Shown in pieces: positions 8,589 through 17,472 of a DNA stretch of 64,000 nucleotides. Source of the DNA: LMUY01 sp965198565. GTDB taxonomy: Bacteria; Pseudomonadota; Alphaproteobacteria; Acetobacterales; Acetobacteraceae. The position numbers were made by a program, and so were the translations under genes. A model generated the notes under the pieces. That model saw nothing but the letters and a program-made list of their open reading frames with translations, did no database searches and had not been told where the DNA came from. The DNA lies in the NCBI GenBank assembly GCA_965198565.1, contig OZ240665.1:2666001-2730000 (forward strand), written 5' to 3'. The stretch's first letter is position 1; every line of letters begins with the position of its first letter.

Positions 8589-9821
8589 ATGGACCTATTC
8601 GATGTGGCTGTGCTCGGGGCAGGCCCGGCGGGCCGTGCGGCGGGCGAGCGGGCGGTCCAGGCCGGCGCCCACGTCGCCCTGCTGGACGCGGGCGAGATCG
8701 CGCCGTTGCCGGGGGCGGCACTCTATGCCGGCGGCACGGTGTGGGGCGTTGGACGGCAAGCTGCTGCAGAGGCGCCGTTCCAGCTCGACGTTCTGGCCGC
8801 AACCTGCAGCCTGCGCGTCAGGGCTCGCGCCCTTGTCCTGGCCACCGGCGCCGAGGAGCAAGTGGTGCCGTTTGCCGGATGGACCGGTCCTGGCGTGTGC
8901 AGCCTGGCGGCGGCTGGGCCGCGGATGCGCGCCGGGCAGGGCTGGCCGGCCGGGCGAACGGTTGTCGCCGGCAGCGGCCCCTTGCTGACCGAGGTCGCGC
9001 GGGGCGTGCAGGCAGCGGGAGGCGAGGTCGTGGCAGTGGTCGATTTCGCCGCCGGGGGCAATCCGTGGCCCGATGCGCAGTGGCTGCCGGGCTGTCACGT
9101 CGTGGCGGGCGTCGGCGAGACGGCGCTGAGCCACGTGATGGTTGCGGCTCGCGATGGCGGCGCCGCCACGCGGATCGCCTGCGACTGGCTTTGCGTTGGC
9201 CATGGCTTGCGGCCGGCGATTGCGGCGGCCGAGGTGCTGCGGGCCGGCCTGGTGCATGCGCCACAGCGCGGCGGCTGGGCGCCCGCATTGGATGGCGCCG
9301 GGCGTACCACGGTGCCGGGTCTCACCGTGGCCGGCGACGCGGGTGGGATCGCGGGCATGGCGGCCGCACGGGTCAGCGGCCGCCGGGCCGCGGTGGCGGC
9401 GCTGCTGGACCTGGGGATGCTCGACGCGGCGGCGGCTGAGCGGGAGATCGCGGCCCTTGCGGCAGAATTGGCGGCGCTCCCAGCCGCCGGGTCTGCGCCG
9501 ATCGACCGAGTTCTGTTCGCGGCGATCCCGTCTGACTGCATCGTCTGCCCTTGCGAGGGCGTCAGCCGGGCGCAGATCGAGCAGGCATTGGACGCGGGGG
9601 TGCGGGACCTGAGCCAGCTCAAGCAACACACCCGCTGCGGCATGGGCCCGTGCCAAGGCCGCCGCTGTGCCGCCGCTGCGGCTGGCCTGGTCGGGCTGCG
9701 CAGCGGCGACCCGGCGGGCCGCTTCACCGCGCGCATCCCGCTGCGCCCGATCCCGCTCGCCGCCATGCTCGGGGAGTTCGACTACGCCGACATCCCCGTC
9801 CCCAAGCCGGCACCGATATGA
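8589..9821 (+). CDS. FAD/[2Fe-2S] oxidoreductase alpha subunit (HcnB/opine-oxidase A-like)
   Basis: A 410-residue subunit of a two-component amine or imino-acid dehydrogenase. The N-terminus has the FAD/NAD GAGPAG motif (VAVLGAGPAGRAAGE), a second nucleotide site (VVAGSGPLLTEVA) and TVAGDAGGIAGM. The C-terminus carries a BFD-like [2Fe-2S] site: CPCEGVSR, then CGMGPCQGRRC. HcnB, opine oxidase A and hydroxyproline dehydrogenase subunits share this architecture. It is shorter than the usual 450-480 residues, mainly in the first nucleotide-binding lobe. The stop overlaps the next gene by ATGA. Substrate is inferred only as an amino or imino acid. Confidence 0.85.
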   Translation: MDLFDVAVLGAGPAGRAAGERAVQAGAHVALLDAGEIAPLPGAALYAGGTVWGVGRQAAAEAPFQLDVLAATCSLRVRARALVLATGAEEQVVPFAGWTGPGVCSLAAAGPRMRAGQGWPAGRTVVAGSGPLLTEVARGVQAAGGEVVAVVDFAAGGNPWPDAQWLPGCHVVAGVGETALSHVMVAARDGGAATRIACDWLCVGHGLRPAIAAAEVLRAGLVHAPQRGGWAPALDGAGRTTVPGLTVAGDAGGIAGMAAARVSGRRAAVAALLDLGMLDAAAAEREIAALAAELAALPAAGSAPIDRVLFAAIPSDCIVCPCEGVSRAQIEQALDAGVRDLSQLKQHTRCGMGPCQGRRCAAAAAGLVGLRSGDPAGRFTARIPLRPIPLAAMLGEFDYADIPVPKPAPI

Positions 9822-10933
9822 CCCAGCCGTTCGATTGTGCGGTGATCGGCGGCGGCGTTATGGGCTGCAGCACGGCGTTGTTCCTCGCCCGCGGCGGCAT
9901 GCGGGTGGCGCTGCTGGATCGCGGCGCGCTCTGCGCCCAGGCCTCGGGCGTCAACGCCGGCACGCTGACGCTGCAGATGACGCGCGCCGCCCTGGTGCCG
10001 TATGCGCTGCAGGCTTGGCGCATGTGGATGACCACGCCGCAATGGCTGGACGGCGGCGACGTGCTGGCCCGCGTTCGCCCCGGGCTCTCGGTCGCCTTCA
10101 CCGAGGCCGAGGCCGCCATGGTGGAGGAGCGCGCGCGGTTCCGTCGCCAGGCGGGAGCGCCGATCGAACTGGTCGGCCCGGCGCGGGCGCTGGAGATCGA
10201 GCCTGCCTTGAACCCGGCGCTGCTGCTGGCCGGCTACTGCGCCATGGATGGCTTCGCCAGCGCCTCGCTGACCGGCCGCGCCTTCCGCCCCGCCCTGCTC
10301 AACGCGGGCGTGGCCCTGCACGAGCGTTGCAGCGTGAGCGGGATCGACCCGGCGACCGGGGGCTTCTGCCTGCGCACCGCCGCCGGGCCGCTGCGCTGCG
10401 CCCGGGTGGTGCTCGCCGGCGGCGTTTGGTTGGAGCCGATGGCGGCCTGGCTTGGCGTCACGCTGCGCATCAAGACGCTGGTCAACCAACTGGTGGTGAC
10501 GGAGAGGCTGCCGCCGGTGATGCGCAGCGTGCTCGGCGTGGCTTCGGGCCTGTTGTCGCTGAAGCAGTTCGACAATGGCTCGGTGCTGATCGGCGGCGGC
10601 TGGCAGGGGCTGGGGGACCGCGACGCCGGGCCGATGGCGGTGGTGCCCGAGAACCTGGTCGGCAATGTGCGCCTGGCCGCCTACACCATCCCGGCCCTGC
10701 GGGAGGCGCAGGTACTGCGAAGCTGGCTGGGGCTCGAGGCGGAGACCGCGGATGCGATGCCGGCAATCGGCCCTATGCCTGGTGTGCCGGATGCTTGGGT
10801 GATCGGGTCGGTGCATTCGGGCTACACGTCGGCACCGTATATGGGCAAGCTGCTGGCGCAGGCGATGCTGGGGCAGCCGCCCGAGCTGCCGCTGTTCCCG
10901 CTCGAGCGGCTGACGCTGCAGGAGGCCGCTTGA
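9818..10933 (+). CDS. FAD-dependent oxidoreductase, beta subunit (DadA/SoxB/HcnC-like)
   Basis: A 371-residue DAO-family flavoprotein that would oxidise a C-N bond of an amino or imino acid. It opens with the FAD motif VIGGGVMGCSTALFLARGG and has the usual closing block AIGPMPGVPDAWVIGSVHSGYTSAPYMGKLLAQ. The preceding gene encodes its iron-sulfur partner (ATGA overlap) and the DapA-like gene follows with a TTGA overlap, so the three form one operon. The combination resembles opine or D-hydroxyproline catabolism modules; that assignment is inference. Confidence 0.88.
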   Translation: MTQPFDCAVIGGGVMGCSTALFLARGGMRVALLDRGALCAQASGVNAGTLTLQMTRAALVPYALQAWRMWMTTPQWLDGGDVLARVRPGLSVAFTEAEAAMVEERARFRRQAGAPIELVGPARALEIEPALNPALLLAGYCAMDGFASASLTGRAFRPALLNAGVALHERCSVSGIDPATGGFCLRTAAGPLRCARVVLAGGVWLEPMAAWLGVTLRIKTLVNQLVVTERLPPVMRSVLGVASGLLSLKQFDNGSVLIGGGWQGLGDRDAGPMAVVPENLVGNVRLAAYTIPALREAQVLRSWLGLEAETADAMPAIGPMPGVPDAWVIGSVHSGYTSAPYMGKLLAQAMLGQPPELPLFPLERLTLQEAA

Positions 10934-11865
10934 TCCCTCTGGCAGCCGAGAACCGGTTTTACGGCATCTATCCCAGCACCATCCTGCCGATGGACCCGGC
11001 GTTCGCGCCGGACTGGGAGGCGTATGCCCGCCACACCGCGGACTGCGTGCTGCAGCCCGGCATCGTGGGCGTGCTCTGCAACGGCCATGCCGGCGAGAAC
11101 TTCGTGCTGACCCGGCCGGAAAAGCGGCAGGCCGTGGCCGCCACCGTGGCGACGGTGGGCGCCAGCCGCATCGTGGTCGCCGGCGTGAACCAGGAGAGCA
11201 GCCTAGAGGCGGCCGAGGAGGCGCGCGAGGCGCAGGCGGCCGGGGCCGACGCCGTGATGGTGTTCGCCCCGAACAGCTTCGCGCTGGCGCAGGACGCCGA
11301 GATGGCCGAGCGCCACCACCGCAGCATCGCCGAGGCGGTGCCCGGACTGCCGCTGTTCCTGTTCCAGGCCAGCGTGGCGGCAGGCCGGATGGCTTACCCT
11401 CCCGCGGTGCTGGACCGCCTGCTGGACATCCCGGGCGTGGTTGGCATCAAGGAGGGTGGCTGGGAGGTGAACGGCTACGACGCGCTGCGCCGCCGGGTCA
11501 AAGCGCGCTGGCCCGGTGTGGCCGTGATGGCGAGCGGCGACGAGCACCTGCTGGCCTGCTTTGCGCATGGCTCGGATGGCAGCCTGGTGTCGCTGGCCGA
11601 CATCGTGCCGCAGGAGATCGTGGCCCTGGACGCTGCCATGCGCCGCTCCGACCTTGCCGCGGCGCGGGCGCTGCATGAGCGGATCGAGCCGTTGGCCGAC
11701 GCGATCTACGGCGCGCCGCCGCCGGGCCGGGCGACGGCGCGGATCAAGTGGTGCATGGCCGAACTCGGCCGCATCCCGTGCGCGGCGGTGCGCCCGCCGG
11801 TGAGCCCGGTCACGTCGGGCGAGGCGATGCTGCTGCGCGCGGCGCTGGACACAGTTGGCATGTAA
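10930..11865 (+). CDS. DapA-family lyase/deaminase
   Basis: A 311-residue member of the dihydrodipicolinate synthase/N-acetylneuraminate lyase family. It starts at TTG 10930 (MIPLAAENRFYGIYPS), preceded by a GGAGG-like site inside the upstream gene. The Schiff-base lysine is K174 in VVGIKEGG. The position usually held by the catalytic tyrosine is phenylalanine (F145 in PLFLFQAS), which fits family members that are not DapA itself. Its coupling to an FAD dehydrogenase pair suggests it handles the imino or keto product, as in 4-hydroxyproline degradation. Substrate unproven. Confidence 0.85.
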   Translation: MIPLAAENRFYGIYPSTILPMDPAFAPDWEAYARHTADCVLQPGIVGVLCNGHAGENFVLTRPEKRQAVAATVATVGASRIVVAGVNQESSLEAAEEAREAQAAGADAVMVFAPNSFALAQDAEMAERHHRSIAEAVPGLPLFLFQASVAAGRMAYPPAVLDRLLDIPGVVGIKEGGWEVNGYDALRRRVKARWPGVAVMASGDEHLLACFAHGSDGSLVSLADIVPQEIVALDAAMRRSDLAAARALHERIEPLADAIYGAPPPGRATARIKWCMAELGRIPCAAVRPPVSPVTSGEAMLLRAALDTVGM

Positions 11866-11874
11866 CATTCATCC

Positions 11875-11971
11875 GTCATCGCGAGCCGTAGGCGTGGCGA
11901 TCCAGGCCCACGCGCGCACCATTGCCCGCTTGGCCCTGGATTGCTTCGTCGCAAGCGCTCCTCGCAATGAC
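11875..11971. repeat. Inverted repeat of the alphaproteobacterial REP type
   Basis: Two imperfect inverted arms: GTCATCGCGAG and GGCGATCCAGG on the left, CCCTGGATTGCTTCGTC and GCTCCTCGCAATGAC on the right. The arms face each other across about 30 bases. The sequence type (…GCGAAGCAATCCAGG… on the opposite strand) is a common dispersed intergenic repeat in this bacterial class. It lies between converging genes (DapA-like and ABC ATPase) and can fold into a long hairpin. It is unrelated to the CTCTCCC family elsewhere in the window. Confidence 0.6.
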
Positions 11972-11980
11972 CACAAAGGT

Positions 11981-12721
11981 CTAAAAACCCCGGCGGATCT
12001 TGCCGATGAACTCGCGCGCGCGTGCCTGCTGCGCCTGGCCGAAGATGCTTGCCGGCGGCCCCGCCTCCACCACGCGGCCCTGGTCCATGAACGCCACCGT
12101 GGTCGAGATGTCGCGCACGAACCCCATCTCGTGCGACACCAGCAGCATCGTCATGCCCTCGCTGGCCAGCACCGCGATCGTCTCCAGCACTTCGGCGACC
12201 AGCTCCGGATCCAGCGCCGAGGTGACCTCGTCCAGCAGCAGGATTTCCGGGTGCAGCGCCAAGGCGCGAGCGATGGCCACGCGTTGCTGCTGCCCGCCGG
12301 AGAGCTCGTCGGGGTAGGCGTGCAGCTTGGCCGCCAGCCCCACCTTGCCCAGAATGGCGCGCGCTTCCGCCTCCACCTCGCGCCGGCCGCGGCGCTGCAC
12401 CTGCACCGGCGCGAAGCAGACGTTCTGCAGCACGTTCATGTTCTGGAACAGGTTGTATTGCTGGAACACGATGGCCAGGCGGCTGCGCAGCGCGCGCAGG
12501 GCGGCCCGATTGCTGCTGTCCACCACCTGGCCGTCGAGCGAGATCGTGCCGCTGGCCGGCACCAGCAGCCCGGCCACTACCCGCAACACGCTCGACTTGC
12601 CGGAGCCCGACGGCCCGATCAGGCTGACGATCTCACCCTTGCCGACCGTGAGGTCCAGCCCGCGCAGGACCTCGGTGGCGCCGTAGCGGGCGGTGATGCC
12701 GGCAAGTTCGAGCTTTGCCAT
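11981..12721 (-). CDS. Amino-acid ABC transporter ATP-binding protein (GlnQ/HisP-like)
   Basis: A 246-residue ATPase of polar amino-acid importers. Walker A is GPSGSGKSS (about 36-44), the signature is LSGGQQQRVAIARAL, and Walker B is ILLLDEVTSALD, followed by the VSHEMGF switch histidine. It is the last gene of a leftward cluster that holds two binding proteins and two permeases (13434-17441), and presumably powers that transporter. An unrelated secreted protein gene separates it from the nearest binding-protein gene. Confidence 0.93.
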   Translation of the reverse strand: MAKLELAGITARYGATEVLRGLDLTVGKGEIVSLIGPSGSGKSSVLRVVAGLLVPASGTISLDGQVVDSSNRAALRALRSRLAIVFQQYNLFQNMNVLQNVCFAPVQVQRRGRREVEAEARAILGKVGLAAKLHAYPDELSGGQQQRVAIARALALHPEILLLDEVTSALDPELVAEVLETIAVLASEGMTMLLVSHEMGFVRDISTTVAFMDQGRVVEAGPPASIFGQAQQARAREFIGKIRRGF

Positions 12722-12732
12722 TCGCGAGTCGC

Positions 12733-13401
12733 TTACTTGAACTCTTCACTCAGCACGAGGCTCTCAACGCATTCTAGTCCCACCCGCGGGCCGACGCTAA
12801 ACCCAAACGCGACGGACTTTTTATCTGTCCAGGTCCAATTAAGATCAGGTGGAAGAATGTCCGGTCCAGTGGGAAAAAACCGGGATGTCCCAGGCAGAGG
12901 TAGTGGTTCACTTCCTTCTAGTTTAGATCCCCATGGTGTTTGTGACGGCCACGTCAGGCAAACTCGCGCGGGCAAGAAGAAGTTGATACTTATCGTCCCT
13001 ATGCTGGCTTTGCCGTGAACATCGCTGACGAACGTTTGGTACATCACAATCTCATATTGGCTTGCGTGAGGTATGTTGAGATTGAGCCCCGTCCAGTCCT
13101 GCCTTGACCAGTTTGGGTCATAGTGCTCTAGCCTAGGCGTTTGGCCCTTCAGTCCAATAATCTCCTTGGTCACATCAACGTCGCGAAGGTCCGCAAAGTC
13201 GATCAATCTCAGCACTTGCCTCATGAAGGCTTTCCCGTTGTCCAGATCGCGACGTTCAGCCTCTCGAGGATGGCTTTTCGCGTTAGCGCCCCCAATCAAC
13301 GTTGCGAACGAGATCGCGCTCAAAAGGGTCACGCGCAGAGACGGCCCGGAACAACCGCCCTTGGCCTTACACCTCGATCCGGTCGCGATCGGAAGCTCCA
13401 T
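12733..13401 (-). CDS. Secreted hypothetical protein
   Basis: About 222 residues, family not recognised. A hydrophobic stretch (about 22-41, RVTLLSAISFATLIGGANA) looks like a signal peptide with a site after ANA. The mature part has many aromatic and polar residues (DPNWSRQDWTGLNLNIPHA, LPPDLNWTWTDKKSVAFGF) and two cysteines, suggesting a small extracytoplasmic beta-rich protein. Codon use is visibly more AT-rich than the flanking ABC transporter genes, which it splits. The only ATG near the 5' end is at 13401; the pre-signal region is long and cysteine-containing, so the start is uncertain. Confidence 0.6.
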   Translation of the reverse strand: MELPIATGSRCKAKGGCSGPSLRVTLLSAISFATLIGGANAKSHPREAERRDLDNGKAFMRQVLRLIDFADLRDVDVTKEIIGLKGQTPRLEHYDPNWSRQDWTGLNLNIPHASQYEIVMYQTFVSDVHGKASIGTISINFFLPARVCLTWPSQTPWGSKLEGSEPLPLPGTSRFFPTGPDILPPDLNWTWTDKKSVAFGFSVGPRVGLECVESLVLSEEFK

Positions 13402-13433
13402 GAGGCGCAATAGGAAAGGGCCGATCGTAGCCG

Positions 13434-14252
13434 TCAGAAATACGGGTCCGGCTTCACCGGGACGACGGGCGCGATGCCGAACCACTTGGTGTAGGTGTCG
13501 GTCATGAAGCCGGAGGCGCCCATCGAGTAGAGCGCCACGTTCAGCCAGTCCTTGAGGGTGGCATTGCCCTTGGCCACGCCGATGCAGTCGTAATCGACGT
13601 CGCCGCCCACCGGCTCCTTCAGCACCTTCCACGCCACCTGGTAGTTCTTCATGAAGTTGCCGAGGTAATCGACCACGTCGATCATCGCGTCGCCGCGGCC
13701 CTGCGCCAGCGCCCGCACCGCGTCGGGGTAGTTGTCGAGCAGCAGCAATTGGGCTTGCGGCAGGTTGGCCTTGATGAAGTCCACCGGCGTGGTGCCGCGC
13801 ACCTGCACCAGGTGGATGTCCGGGCCGGCCAAGTCCTTCCAGGAGGTGTACGGCTTGGCCTGGGTGGTGAGCACGCTGAGCGCCTCGGTCTGGATCGGCA
13901 CGGTGAAATCGACCACCTTGGCGCGGTCCGGCGTGCGGGTGAGCGCGCCCATGACGATATCCACCCGCCCGCTCGCCACGAACGGCACGCGGTCCGGCGA
14001 TCCCACCTGCACGAACTGCACGTCGACACCGAGCAGCTTGGCCAGCCGGGTCGCGACATCCACGTCGTAGCCGACGATCTGGTTCTTGTCGTCGAACTCG
14101 GCGAGCGGCGGCAGGGTCGGGTTGACGCCGACCACCAGCTTCTTGGCGCTGAGGACCTGGTCCAGCGTATGGACCTGAGCGGCGGCGGGGAGGGCGAGCA
14201 ACAGCCCGATGCACAGGACGGCGGCGCGCCGGAGCCAAGGTTGGGTCATCAT
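13434..14252 (-). CDS. Amino-acid ABC transporter substrate-binding protein
   Basis: A 272-residue family 3 solute-binding protein with a signal peptide (AVLCIGLLLALPAAA, about 11-25). Typical blocks are LVVGVNPTLPPLAEFD, GYDVDVATRLAKLLG, DIVMGALTRTPDRAKVVDF and the IGVAKGNATLKDW C-terminal lobe. It is clearly paralogous to the second binding protein at 16620. Its start overlaps the upstream DUF6282 gene stop. It delivers a polar amino acid or related compound to the permeases encoded upstream. Confidence 0.92.
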   Translation of the reverse strand: MMTQPWLRRAAVLCIGLLLALPAAAQVHTLDQVLSAKKLVVGVNPTLPPLAEFDDKNQIVGYDVDVATRLAKLLGVDVQFVQVGSPDRVPFVASGRVDIVMGALTRTPDRAKVVDFTVPIQTEALSVLTTQAKPYTSWKDLAGPDIHLVQVRGTTPVDFIKANLPQAQLLLLDNYPDAVRALAQGRGDAMIDVVDYLGNFMKNYQVAWKVLKEPVGGDVDYDCIGVAKGNATLKDWLNVALYSMGASGFMTDTYTKWFGIAPVVPVKPDPYF

Positions 14253-15199
14253 GGGTTCCTCGTTTCGGACGATGTTTCAGCCAGGCCGGCGCGGAACAGC
14301 GCACCGGGATTGACCGTGTTCATCCGCCGGATTTCGTCCGCAGAAAAGCCCTCGCTCTCGACCAGCAGCATGAACTCGCGCATGCCTTCCACCGGGGGCG
14401 GCAGCAGGAAGATGCCGCAATCGCTCGACAGGATGGTGCGTTCCGGCCCGGCGGCGCGGATGCGCACGGCCATGTCGGCGATGGTCATGTTGCCGCCGGC
14501 CACCTTGTGTTTTTCCTCGTCCACATGGGTGAGCCCGACCGTGGTGGCGTGGGTGAGAATGTAGAACGAAAATTCGGCGTATGCCCCCGTGGCGGCGATG
14601 GCGCGGATTTCGTCCGGCGTGTAGCGGGAGCAATGCGTTCTGACCCGGCGCAGCCCGCGGCGCTGGGCCTCCTCCGCGAGCGCCACCGCCTCGCGGCCGG
14701 AGACGTGGCCGCAGTCGAACACCGCGTCGGCGCGGGCGCACAGCTCCATGATCTCGGGCACCGGGTCTGGCACCCGGCCGTTTTCGGGTACGAAGAACGT
14801 CGTCTCGAGGTAGGCCGGGCTGCGCCCCTCGCGCTCGGAAATGTAGCGGGTGTGGTGGGTCGGCAGGGAAATGAAGCGTGCGCCGGTGCCGGGTCCGAAC
14901 GGCGGGCCGTAGCCGTAGCCGAGCGCTGCCCGCGCCGCCGCCGCGCTGACGCCGCCGCAGACCGGCTGCATGATGAGCCCGCCGAACACCTCGACCCCCA
15001 AATGGCCCAGCTCGCTCATCGCCAGGGCTGCGTAGCCGGCGCTGTTGCAGAAGTTGTCCATCAGCCCGATGGCGGCCATCCCCGCGGCGGCCGCCTGGCG
15101 CACGGCTTCGAACACGTTGACCGAGCGGCCGTTCAGATGCGGGCAGGCATGGATGTGGCAGTCGATCGCGCCGGTGAGATACTGGCTGCCGGGCATCAT
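14249..15199 (-). CDS. DUF6282-type metal-dependent hydrolase-like protein
   Basis: A 316-residue amidohydrolase-like protein that I place with DUF6282. Candidate metal ligands are DCHIHACPH at the N-terminus (HxH), DCGHVSG, RTHCSRY, and ILSSDCG near the C-terminus, which together resemble a TIM-barrel hydrolase site. It is embedded in the amino-acid ABC transporter operon: its start overlaps the permease stop and its stop overlaps the binding-protein start. It likely acts on the imported compound; the reaction is unknown. Confidence 0.75.
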   Translation of the reverse strand: MMPGSQYLTGAIDCHIHACPHLNGRSVNVFEAVRQAAAAGMAAIGLMDNFCNSAGYAALAMSELGHLGVEVFGGLIMQPVCGGVSAAAARAALGYGYGPPFGPGTGARFISLPTHHTRYISEREGRSPAYLETTFFVPENGRVPDPVPEIMELCARADAVFDCGHVSGREAVALAEEAQRRGLRRVRTHCSRYTPDEIRAIAATGAYAEFSFYILTHATTVGLTHVDEEKHKVAGGNMTIADMAVRIRAAGPERTILSSDCGIFLLPPPVEGMREFMLLVESEGFSADEIRRMNTVNPGALFRAGLAETSSETRNP

Positions 15200-15921
15200 G
15201 AGACGACTCCTTCACTGGCGATGAGCAAGCTGTCGCGCGACGCGGGCCGGCCGGCGCGGCGTTCCGCCCAAGCCCCCAGCAGGCTGAGCGGGTAGCAGAG
15301 CAGAAAGTAGAGCACGAGGATGGTGCCGAAGCACAGGATCGCCGAGAACCCCTTGGTGTTCATGATCTTGGCCGCGTAGGTCAGCTCGAGCACGCCGAGT
15401 TGGGAGGCGATCGAAGTCGATTTGATGAAGCCGATCAGGTAGCCGATCATGGGCGGGATCATGACGGGCCAAGCTTGCGGCAGCATCACCCGCAACAGGA
15501 TCTGCGGCCGAGAGAAGTTCATCGCTTCGGCCGCGTCGATCTGGTTGGCGTGGACCGACTCGAGCCCCGTCCGCACCAGCTCGGCGGAGAAGGCGGTCGC
15601 CGACAGCGAAACGGCAGTGAGCGCCACGATGAACAGCGGCGCCTGCCAGCCCAGCAACTGGAAGCCGAAGAACACGCAGAGCAGCTTGACCAGGAACGGG
15701 ATGCGGCGGAACAGCTCGACGTACAACGTGGCCAGCACGCGCGCCGGCAGCAGGCGGACCAGCCGGGGCAGGCGCAGCACCGCCAAGCCAGCGCCCGCGG
15801 CAAGCCCGATCGCACCGCCGCCGAGCGACAAACCCACGGTCTGCAGCAGCGCCTGGCCGAACAGCAGCAGGTTGTAATGCGAGTAGAAGCGGGGCGCCTC
15901 GCGCAGCAATTCGGCCAGCAT
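15196..15921 (-). CDS. Amino-acid ABC transporter permease
   Basis: A 241-residue inner-membrane permease of the HisM/GlnP family, with about five hydrophobic segments. The cytoplasmic coupling loop is ANQIDAAEAMNFSRPQILLRVMLPQA. ATG 15921 shares one base with the upstream permease stop (TGATG). The pair forms the heterodimeric channel of the transporter whose binding proteins flank it. Confidence 0.92.
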   Translation of the reverse strand: MLAELLREAPRFYSHYNLLLFGQALLQTVGLSLGGGAIGLAAGAGLAVLRLPRLVRLLPARVLATLYVELFRRIPFLVKLLCVFFGFQLLGWQAPLFIVALTAVSLSATAFSAELVRTGLESVHANQIDAAEAMNFSRPQILLRVMLPQAWPVMIPPMIGYLIGFIKSTSIASQLGVLELTYAAKIMNTKGFSAILCFGTILVLYFLLCYPLSLLGAWAERRAGRPASRDSLLIASEGVVS

Positions 15922-16595
15922 CAAACCAGCCGCATGCGCAGGCGGAACAATCGGCGCCCGGCCAGCGCCAGCAGCACGCTGGCCACGATCGTCAGCCCGA
16001 CATAGTCGACCGCCGCGAGGGAGAAGATCTCGAACGAGCGGAACGTCTGCGCGTTGACGTTGTAGGCGCGGCCGGTGAGTTCCTCGATGCCGAAGATGGC
16101 GGCAATCGACGTGGTCATGGTCACCAGGATGTATTGGTTGGACAGCGCCGGGTAGACCGCGCGGCAGAGCTGGGGCAGCACAACGAAGCGCAGGGTTTGC
16201 AGCCGGCTCATGCCCAGTGTTTCCGCCGCGTCCAGCTCCTCGCGCCGCACGGCGTTGAAGCCGCCGCGCAAGGTCTCGGTGAGATAGGCGCCCTCGTTCA
16301 GCGCCAGGCCGATCAGCACCGCGGTGAACGGGCCGAGCAGGATGCCAGCTTCCGGAAGGCCGAAGAAGATGAAGAAGATCTGCACCAGCACGGGGGTGTT
16401 GAGGAACAGGATGACGTAGAGCCGCGCAATCCGCCCGGCGCTGCGGGGCAGGAAATGCATCAGCGAGGCGTTGCACAGGCCGATCAGGAAGCCGCCGAGA
16501 AAGGCGAGGAACGCCAACTCCAGCGAGACCAGTGCGCCGCCCAGCAGGTAGCCCGAGTAAGGCAGGACCTGGCCCCATTGCAGCGTGTAGGCCAT
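15921..16595 (-). CDS. Amino-acid ABC transporter permease
   Basis: A 224-residue permease of the same family as its downstream neighbour. The coupling loop is REELDAAETLGMSRLQTLRFVVLPQL, and FLNTPVLVQIFFIFFGLP is the typical membrane block. It follows the binding-protein gene at 16620 with a 24-base gap and overlaps the next permease. It is a subunit of the polar amino-acid importer. Confidence 0.92.
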   Translation of the reverse strand: MAYTLQWGQVLPYSGYLLGGALVSLELAFLAFLGGFLIGLCNASLMHFLPRSAGRIARLYVILFLNTPVLVQIFFIFFGLPEAGILLGPFTAVLIGLALNEGAYLTETLRGGFNAVRREELDAAETLGMSRLQTLRFVVLPQLCRAVYPALSNQYILVTMTTSIAAIFGIEELTGRAYNVNAQTFRSFEIFSLAAVDYVGLTIVASVLLALAGRRLFRLRMRLV

Positions 16596-16619
16596 TGACG
16601 CGTCCTCGCTCGACCGGGA

Positions 16620-17441
16620 TCAGAACCAGGGGCTCACGGGCACCTTGGTGTCCATCGGGCGGCCGAACCATTTCTGCCACAGCGCCTCGATGGTGCCGTC
16701 GATATGGAGTTCGTAGAGCGCGATGGCGGTGTAGTCGCGCAGCGTGGCATTGCCTTTGGCCAAGCCGAAGCAGGACCAGGTGACGCCGAGTTCGGGCACC
16801 GCGATCAGCACCCACTTGGTGGCGCCATATTGCTTGTTCAGCCGGAACGACGCCGTGTCGATGCCGTCCACCGAGGCCATCGCCCGGCCTTGTGCGATGG
16901 CGCGGTCGCGGTCCTCGTAGTTGTCGAGCAGCAACAGGTGCGCCTTGCTGGCTCGCTTCTGCAGCACGGGGATCATCACGGTGCCGCGGACCTGCACCAG
17001 GGTGACGCCGTCGCGGTCGAGGTCGGCCATGCTGGTGATGCCGGTGTCGGCGCGGGTGATGATGCCGTAGTTCTCCGAATGGATCGGCATGCTGAAGTCG
17101 ATCACTTTGGCACGGTCGGACGTGCGGCTCATCGCGCCCATGACGAGGTCGATCCGGTTGGTGGCGACGAAGGGCACGCGGTCTGGCGAGCCGACGGCGA
17201 CGAGGGTGAGCTTGGTGCCCAACTTGCTGGCGATCAGCGCGGCCAATTCGGGCTCGAAACCGGTGATGGCGTTGGTGTCGTCATACATCGCGCGCGGCGG
17301 CAGGGTGGGGTTGACGCCGACCCGCAGCTCGCCGGCCTTGAGCACTTCGTCGAGCGTGGCGGCGCGTGCGGGGGCGCTGGCCAGGCCCACCAGCCCGGCC
17401 GCAAGCACGGGTGCGGCAAACGCAGTACGTCGGCGTAGCAT
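16620..17441 (-). CDS. Amino-acid ABC transporter substrate-binding protein
   Basis: About 273 residues with a twin-arginine-like or Sec signal (MLRRRTAFAAPVLAAGLVG, cleavage near ARA). Blocks include LRVGVNPTLPPRAMYDD, SPDRVPFVATNRIDLVMGAM and FGLAKGNATLRDYTAI. ATG 17441 puts the signal peptide at the very start; another ATG lies 10 codons upstream. It is first in the leftward operon and paralogous to the protein at 13434, so one transporter has two alternative receptors, or one gene is redundant. Confidence 0.9.
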   Translation of the reverse strand: MLRRRTAFAAPVLAAGLVGLASAPARAATLDEVLKAGELRVGVNPTLPPRAMYDDTNAITGFEPELAALIASKLGTKLTLVAVGSPDRVPFVATNRIDLVMGAMSRTSDRAKVIDFSMPIHSENYGIITRADTGITSMADLDRDGVTLVQVRGTVMIPVLQKRASKAHLLLLDNYEDRDRAIAQGRAMASVDGIDTASFRLNKQYGATKWVLIAVPELGVTWSCFGLAKGNATLRDYTAIALYELHIDGTIEALWQKWFGRPMDTKVPVSPWF

Positions 17442-17472
17442 GGGACCGGTCCAAACTCTGATTGCCCGCATC

